Of a DNA stretch of 64,000 bases, positions 60,068-64,000 are shown one piece after another; position 1 is the stretch's first letter; every line of letters begins with the position of its first letter. The DNA lies in assembly GCF_016917755.1 (NCBI RefSeq), contig NZ_CP070326.1:6200001-6264000 (forward strand), in the 5' to 3' direction. This stretch comes from Streptomyces noursei (GTDB lineage: Bacteria > Actinomycetota > Actinomycetes > Streptomycetales > Streptomycetaceae). Made by a program: the position numbers and the translations under genes. The notes below the pieces were generated by a model. That model made no database searches. It saw nothing but the letters and a program-made list of their open reading frames with translations, and was not told the origin of the DNA.

Positions 60068-60151
60068 CCCGCCTCCTCACCCGTGCTCCGCACCAGTCTG
60101 GGCCACCGCCGCGATCACCCCATGCCGAGGCGCGGCCGTACGATGGGACCC

Positions 60152-61144
60152 ATGTCTGCTACTCCCGGTCCGCAGCCCAGCCGCAAGGTCCTCCTCGCCG
60201 CCCCGCGCGGCTACTGCGCGGGCGTGGACCGCGCCGTGATCGCCGTCGAGAAAGCCCTCGAACAGTACGGCGCCCCGGTCTACGTGCGCCACGAGATCGT
60301 CCACAACAAGTACGTGGTGAAGACCCTGGAGAAGAAGGGCGCGATCTTCGTCGAGGAGACGGAGGAGGTGCCCGAGGGCAACATCGTCATCTTCTCCGCG
60401 CACGGCGTCGCCCCCGTCGTCCACGAGGAGGCCGAGCGCGGCAAGCTCGCCACCATCGACGCGACCTGCCCCCTGGTCACCAAGGTCCACAAGGAGGCCG
60501 TCCGCTTCGCCAAGGAGGACTACGACATCCTCCTGATCGGCCATGAGGGCCACGAGGAGGTCATCGGCACCAGCGGCGAGGCCCCCGAGCACATCCAGCT
60601 CGTCGACGGCCCCAAGGACGTCGCGAACGTCGAGGTCCGCGACCCGGAAAAGGTCGTCTGGCTCTCCCAGACCACGCTCTCCGTGGACGAGACCATGGAG
60701 ACCGTAGACGCCCTCAAGGGCCGCTTCCCCAACCTCCTCTCGCCGCCCAGCGACGACATCTGCTACGCCACCCAGAACCGCCAGATCGCGGTCAAGCAGA
60801 TGGGCGCCCACGCCGACCTCGTCATCGTCGTCGGCTCCCGGAACTCCTCGAACTCCAAGCGCCTGGTCGAGGTCGCCCTCGGCGCCGGCGCCACCGCGTC
60901 CTACCTGGTCGACTACGCCGAGGAGATCGACGAGAGCTGGCTGGAGGGCGTGACCACGGTCGGCGTCACCTCCGGCGCCTCCGTCCCCGAGATCCTGGTC
61001 GACGGGGTCCTGGAGTGGCTGGCCGCCCGCGGCTTCGACGACGTCGAGACGATCACCGCCGCCGAGGAGTCGATCGCCTTCTCGCTGCCCAAGGAGCTCC
61101 GCCGCGACCTGCGCGCCGAGGCCAAGGCCGCCGTCGAGGACTGA
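60152..61144 (+). CDS. ispH: 4-hydroxy-3-methylbut-2-enyl diphosphate reductase
   Basis: 330 residues from ATG 60152. TACGAT ends seven bases before it, so it is probably leaderless. The three 4Fe-4S ligands are in PRGYCAGVDRAVI, DATCPLVTKVHKE and DDICYATQNRQ; FSAHGVAP, HEGHEEVIGT and VGSRNSSNSKRL complete the active site. It makes IPP and DMAPP in the last step of the MEP pathway, supplying the prenyltransferase encoded at 20574. The long antisense and out-of-frame readings here are shadows. Confidence 0.97.
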   Translation: MSATPGPQPSRKVLLAAPRGYCAGVDRAVIAVEKALEQYGAPVYVRHEIVHNKYVVKTLEKKGAIFVEETEEVPEGNIVIFSAHGVAPVVHEEAERGKLATIDATCPLVTKVHKEAVRFAKEDYDILLIGHEGHEEVIGTSGEAPEHIQLVDGPKDVANVEVRDPEKVVWLSQTTLSVDETMETVDALKGRFPNLLSPPSDDICYATQNRQIAVKQMGAHADLVIVVGSRNSSNSKRLVEVALGAGATASYLVDYAEEIDESWLEGVTTVGVTSGASVPEILVDGVLEWLAARGFDDVETITAAEESIAFSLPKELRRDLRAEAKAAVED

Positions 61145-61215
61145 TCGCCCCGTCGCCCGCCCGCCGTCTCGCCATACCGGGAGCGGCGGGCGGAGTACGC
61201 GCCTAGCCTTTTCCC

Positions 61216-62160
61216 ATGAGGGTCTTCGGTGTGGACATCGGCGGATCGGGCATCAAAGGCGCCCCGGTCGATCTGGAACGCGGCGAGCTGGTCGACGAGC
61301 GTTACAAGGTGCTGACGCCGCACCCGGCCACCCCCGAGGCGGTCGCCGACTGCGTCAAGGAGGTCGTGGACCACTTCGGGTGGACCGGCCCGGTCGGCGC
61401 GACCTTCCCCGGCGTGGTCACCGGCGGGACGACCAGGACGGCCGCCAACGTCGACAAGCGTTGGATCGGCACGGACGCCGCCGCGCTGCTCACCGGCCGA
61501 CTCGGCGGCGACACCGGCGGCAGCCCGGTCACCCTGCTCAACGACGCGGACGCCGCGGGCCTGGCCGAGATGCAGTTCGGTGCCGGCCGGGGCCGCACCG
61601 GCACGGTCATCGTCCTCACCTTCGGCACCGGCATCGGCAGCGCCGTCTTCATCGACGGCCGGCTGGTCCCCAACACCGAGCTGGGCCACCTGGAACTGCA
61701 CGGCCACGACGCCGAGAAGCGTGCCTCGACCAAGGCCAAGGAGGACGAGGAGCTCAACTGGCAGCAGTGGGCGCACCGGGTCCAGAAGTACCTCGCCCAT
61801 GTGGAGATGCTCTTCTCGCCCGCCCTGTTCGTGATCGGCGGCGGGGTGAGCCGCAAGGCGGAGAAGTTCCTGCCGCTGATCGAGGGGATCAGGGCGGAGA
61901 TCGTGCCGGCGCGGCTGCAGAACAACGCCGGGATCGTGGGGGCCGCCATGGCCGCGCGGCCCCCCTCCGCCGCCGGCTCCACCGGGGCCGCCCAGGCCGC
62001 GCCCGCTACCGGCGCGCCGCCTGCCGCGGGCGGCTCCCCGGCCGGGAACGGTCCGGGGCCCGCGGCACGGACCCGTCCGGCACAGGGACCGACGCCCGCG
62101 GACCGGGCCCCGAGTGCCGCTGTCGACTCACCGGTCGGCTGGCCCGACGGCCGGCGATGA
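61216..62160 (+). CDS. ppgK: Polyphosphate glucokinase with extended C-terminal tail
   Basis: 314 residues from ATG 61216; TAGCCT ends six bases before it, so it is probably leaderless. ROK-fold kinase: FGVDIGGSGIKGAPVD, TFPGVVTGGTTRTAANVD, LLNDADAAGLAEM, LTFGTGIGSAVFIDG and NTELGHLELHG. It phosphorylates glucose with polyphosphate or ATP. The enzyme normally ends near residue 250 (VGAAMAA). Here about 65 Ala/Pro/Gly-rich residues follow, overlapping the convergent DUF6542 gene. Confidence 0.94.
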   Translation: MRVFGVDIGGSGIKGAPVDLERGELVDERYKVLTPHPATPEAVADCVKEVVDHFGWTGPVGATFPGVVTGGTTRTAANVDKRWIGTDAAALLTGRLGGDTGGSPVTLLNDADAAGLAEMQFGAGRGRTGTVIVLTFGTGIGSAVFIDGRLVPNTELGHLELHGHDAEKRASTKAKEDEELNWQQWAHRVQKYLAHVEMLFSPALFVIGGGVSRKAEKFLPLIEGIRAEIVPARLQNNAGIVGAAMAARPPSAAGSTGAAQAAPATGAPPAAGGSPAGNGPGPAARTRPAQGPTPADRAPSAAVDSPVGWPDGRR

Positions 62161-62884
62161 GCAGCGCCTTACGGACCAGCACCAGCAGCGCACAGACCAG
62201 CGTGCCCCCGTAGAGCCACCCGGCGTTCAGGGCCAGGACGGTGAAGACGCCGATCAGCAGCCCGGTGAGGCCGGCGGGGCCGTGCTGCACCGGCAGCGTG
62301 CCGACGGCGAACGCGATCGGCAGCGCGACCGGCGCGGCGACCAGGTCCAGGGGCCGCACCCATGCCCCGGCCGCCACGCTGACCAGCAGGAAGAACACCC
62401 CGTACGCGGTCTGCGTGCCGCCGAACAGCCAGCGGTCCAGGAAACCGAAGGCCAGCAGCGCGGCGGTGGCCAGCAGCCCGCAGCCGAGGCCGGTGAGCTT
62501 GGCGGCCGGCATCCTGCGGAGCAGCCCGGCCACCGGGGCGGGCGCCGGGGGACGCCGCGGGCCCGCCCGGTAGACGGCCGCGACCTCCTCGCCCTCGGGG
62601 GGCGGCCCGGCGGTCGGCCGCGGCATCCACTCGCCCGCCCGCACGGCCGACGCTCGGAACTCCGCCGGCGTGGGGGCGTAGCCGCGGGGCGTGACCTCGG
62701 TGCCGGCCGGTACCGACGCATAGCCGGACGCCCGCATCGCGGACAGGAAGGCGTCGTCGGGATCGGGCCCCACGGCCTCCGCGGGGCGTGGGAGCCGGGC
62801 GTCCCGCCCGGTGTCCGGGCCGCCGCCGTGCGGCCGGCCGTGCGGGGACGTGCGCGCTTCGGTTTCCTCCACGTGTTGCTCCAC
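62006..62884 (-). CDS. DUF6542-type membrane protein
   Basis: 292 residues from ATG 62884. The N-terminal 115 residues are polar (AEAVGPDPDDAFLSAMRASG, PRGYAPTPAEFRASAVRAGE). Five hydrophobic helices occupy about 125-245 (LTGLGCGLLATAALLAFGF, YGVFFLLVSVAAGAWV, LIGVFTVLALNAGW, LVCALLVLVRKALL). The C-terminal 45 residues are basic and Pro-rich and overlap the ppgK 3' end on the other strand by 155 bases. Function is unknown. Confidence 0.82.
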   Translation of the reverse strand: MEQHVEETEARTSPHGRPHGGGPDTGRDARLPRPAEAVGPDPDDAFLSAMRASGYASVPAGTEVTPRGYAPTPAEFRASAVRAGEWMPRPTAGPPPEGEEVAAVYRAGPRRPPAPAPVAGLLRRMPAAKLTGLGCGLLATAALLAFGFLDRWLFGGTQTAYGVFFLLVSVAAGAWVRPLDLVAAPVALPIAFAVGTLPVQHGPAGLTGLLIGVFTVLALNAGWLYGGTLVCALLVLVRKALLIAGRRASRPVSRQRHSGPGPRASVPVPDGSVPRAPDRSRPGSRPRQAARR

Positions 62885-63155
62885 TCGGCCACGGTAGGCC
62901 GCTAAGTGGGATTAATCGGTCATGGGACACGCGCTTTGACCTCCCATGGGGGCACTGTTAGGCGGCCCGGCGCACGCCACCGGGGCACGCGGCGCGGCGG
63001 GCGCCCTCCCCGGCGCCGCATGCGGTCCGCCCGGCCCGGCGGGGCCCGCCCAGTAGACTGGGGGATCGGCCCTCCTCGGCCAGGCCCGGTCCCGCCGGCC
63101 GGATCCGGGAAGCGGCCCGCCCTTCGCCCACCTCCAGCTCCGGGAAGTCGCCACC

Positions 63156-64000
63156 GTGTCGCTCACGATCGGAATCGTCGGTCTGCCCAATGTCGGCAAG
63201 TCGACCCTGTTCAATGCCCTGACCAAGAACGACGTGCTGGCGGCCAACTACCCGTTCGCCACCATCGAGCCGAACGTCGGCGTGGTCGGCGTCCCGGACT
63301 CCCGCCTCACCAAGCTCGCCGAGATCTTCGGCTCCGCGCGGTTGCTGCCCGCCACCGTCGACTTCGTCGACATCGCCGGCATCGTCCGGGGCGCCTCCGA
63401 GGGCGAGGGCCTGGGCAACAAGTTCCTCGCCAACATCCGCGAGTCCGACGCGATCTGCCAGGTCATTCGCGCCTTCAAGGACGAGAACGTCGTCCACGTC
63501 GACGGCAAGGTCTCGCCCAAGAGCGACATCGAGACCATCAACACCGAGCTGATCCTCGCCGACCTCCAGACCATCGAGAAGGTGCTGCCGCGCCTCCAGA
63601 AGGAGTCGCGGATCAAGAAGGACGTGGCCCCCAAGGTCAAGGCCGTCGAGGAGGTCAAGGCCATCCTGGAGGAGGGCCGCACCCTCTTCGCCGCCGGCTA
63701 CGTCCAGGGCACCGAGAAGACCGAGCTGCTGCACGACCTGCACCTCCTCACCACCAAGCCCTTCCTCTACGTCTTCAACGTCGACGAGGAAGAGCTCACC
63801 GACGAGGACTTCAAGAACGAGCAGCGGGCCCTGGTCGCCCCCGCCGAGGCGATCTTCCTCAACGCCAAGCTGGAGGCCGACCTCGCCGAGCTGGACGACG
63901 AGGAGGCCCTGGAGCTCCTGCAGTCCGTCGGCCAGGAGGAGCCCGGCCTGGCCACCCTCGCCCGCGTCGGCTTCGACACCCTGGGTCTGCAGACGTACCT
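63156..64000 (+). CDS. ychF: Obg-like GTPase/ATPase YchF, N-terminal part
   Basis: 281 residues are visible; the frame is open at the right edge. GTG 63156 begins SLTIGIVGLPNVGKSTLFNA, with Walker A and the YchF-specific NYPFATIEPNVGVV, VPDSRLTKLAEI and FVDIAGIVRGASEGEGLGN (G3). The nucleotide-specificity position reads YVFNVDEEEL, i.e. the NVDE form instead of NKxD, in line with the ATP preference known for YchF. The coiled-coil domain follows. TAGACT at 63054-63059 may be the -10. It is a ribosome-associated regulatory P-loop protein. Confidence 0.95.
   Translation, partial: MSLTIGIVGLPNVGKSTLFNALTKNDVLAANYPFATIEPNVGVVGVPDSRLTKLAEIFGSARLLPATVDFVDIAGIVRGASEGEGLGNKFLANIRESDAICQVIRAFKDENVVHVDGKVSPKSDIETINTELILADLQTIEKVLPRLQKESRIKKDVAPKVKAVEEVKAILEEGRTLFAAGYVQGTEKTELLHDLHLLTTKPFLYVFNVDEEELTDEDFKNEQRALVAPAEAIFLNAKLEADLAELDDEEALELLQSVGQEEPGLATLARVGFDTLGLQTY

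Noticed and set aside
57605..61144. A 1179-codon open frame spanning xseA, the permease and ispH
   Set aside because: It runs antisense to xseA and the permease, giving Arg/Pro/His-rich nonsense. Only the last 330 codons (IspH from 60152) are real.

Overview
The window is chromosomal DNA of a high-GC actinomycete, almost certainly a Streptomyces. Third codon positions are nearly all G or C, GTG starts are common, and many genes appear leaderless, with a TANNNT box 6-7 bases before the start codon. The gene content is also typical: WhiB-like protein, secreted chitinase with a DasR-type operator, DUF397/XRE pair, class I plus class II fumarases, GlpX, PPGK and a SpoIIE-type phosphatase. From about 20 kb to the right edge the gene order looks like the conserved Streptomyces core.

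Layout. 0-5 kb: end of a GntP-type permease, then secreted hydrolases (M14 carboxypeptidase, trypsin-like protease, GH18 chitinase). 5-18.7 kb: a Tad/Flp pilus locus of the monoderm type, with no secretin. It holds a zinc-ribbon protein, CpaB, CpaE-like ATPase, two TadE pseudopilins, CpaF, TadB, TadC, a membrane protein, a 54-residue Flp pilin, a TadG-like protein, a lipoprotein, an OmpA-domain protein, DUF192 and a prepilin peptidase. A TetR/MFS efflux pair with its own operators sits inside the locus. 18.7-19.4 kb: a noncoding stretch with a candidate 6C-type small RNA and two inverted copies of a hairpin element whose stems differ but still pair. 19.4-28.4 kb: aldo/keto reductase, UppS-type prenyltransferase, PhoH2, a secreted transglycosylase behind a long leader, an AI-2E family membrane protein, and ahpC-ahpD divergent from oxyR.

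28.4-37.2 kb: an internally deleted Uma2 gene, two paralogous ABC exporter operons (one with a PadR regulator, both with a similar operator), and an SPFH/ribbon-helix-helix pair. 37.4-46 kb: class A PBP, a catalase remnant, a SpoIIE/HATPase phosphatase, methyltransferase, DUF402 and FumC. 46-50.7 kb: an accessory patch with a small secreted protein, XRE/DUF397, two apparently frameshifted genes and a WXG100-like protein, in less biased codon usage. 50.9-64 kb: class I fumarase, DUF1707, WhiB-like protein, GlpX, DUF4245, nitroreductase, XseBA, an APC permease, IspH, polyphosphate glucokinase, DUF6542 and the start of YchF, which runs off the window.

How it fits together. The Tad genes should build a surface pilus: CpaF drives it, TadB/TadC form the platform, the peptidase matures Flp and the TadE proteins, and the OmpA-domain and lipoprotein are candidate wall and membrane anchors. 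AhpCD/OxyR form a peroxide-response unit. FumC, class I fumarase, GlpX and PPGK are central carbon enzymes. Start sites were chosen from Shine-Dalgarno spacing, leaderless -10 boxes and four-base stop/start overlaps. No tRNA, rRNA, CRISPR array or intact insertion sequence was seen.
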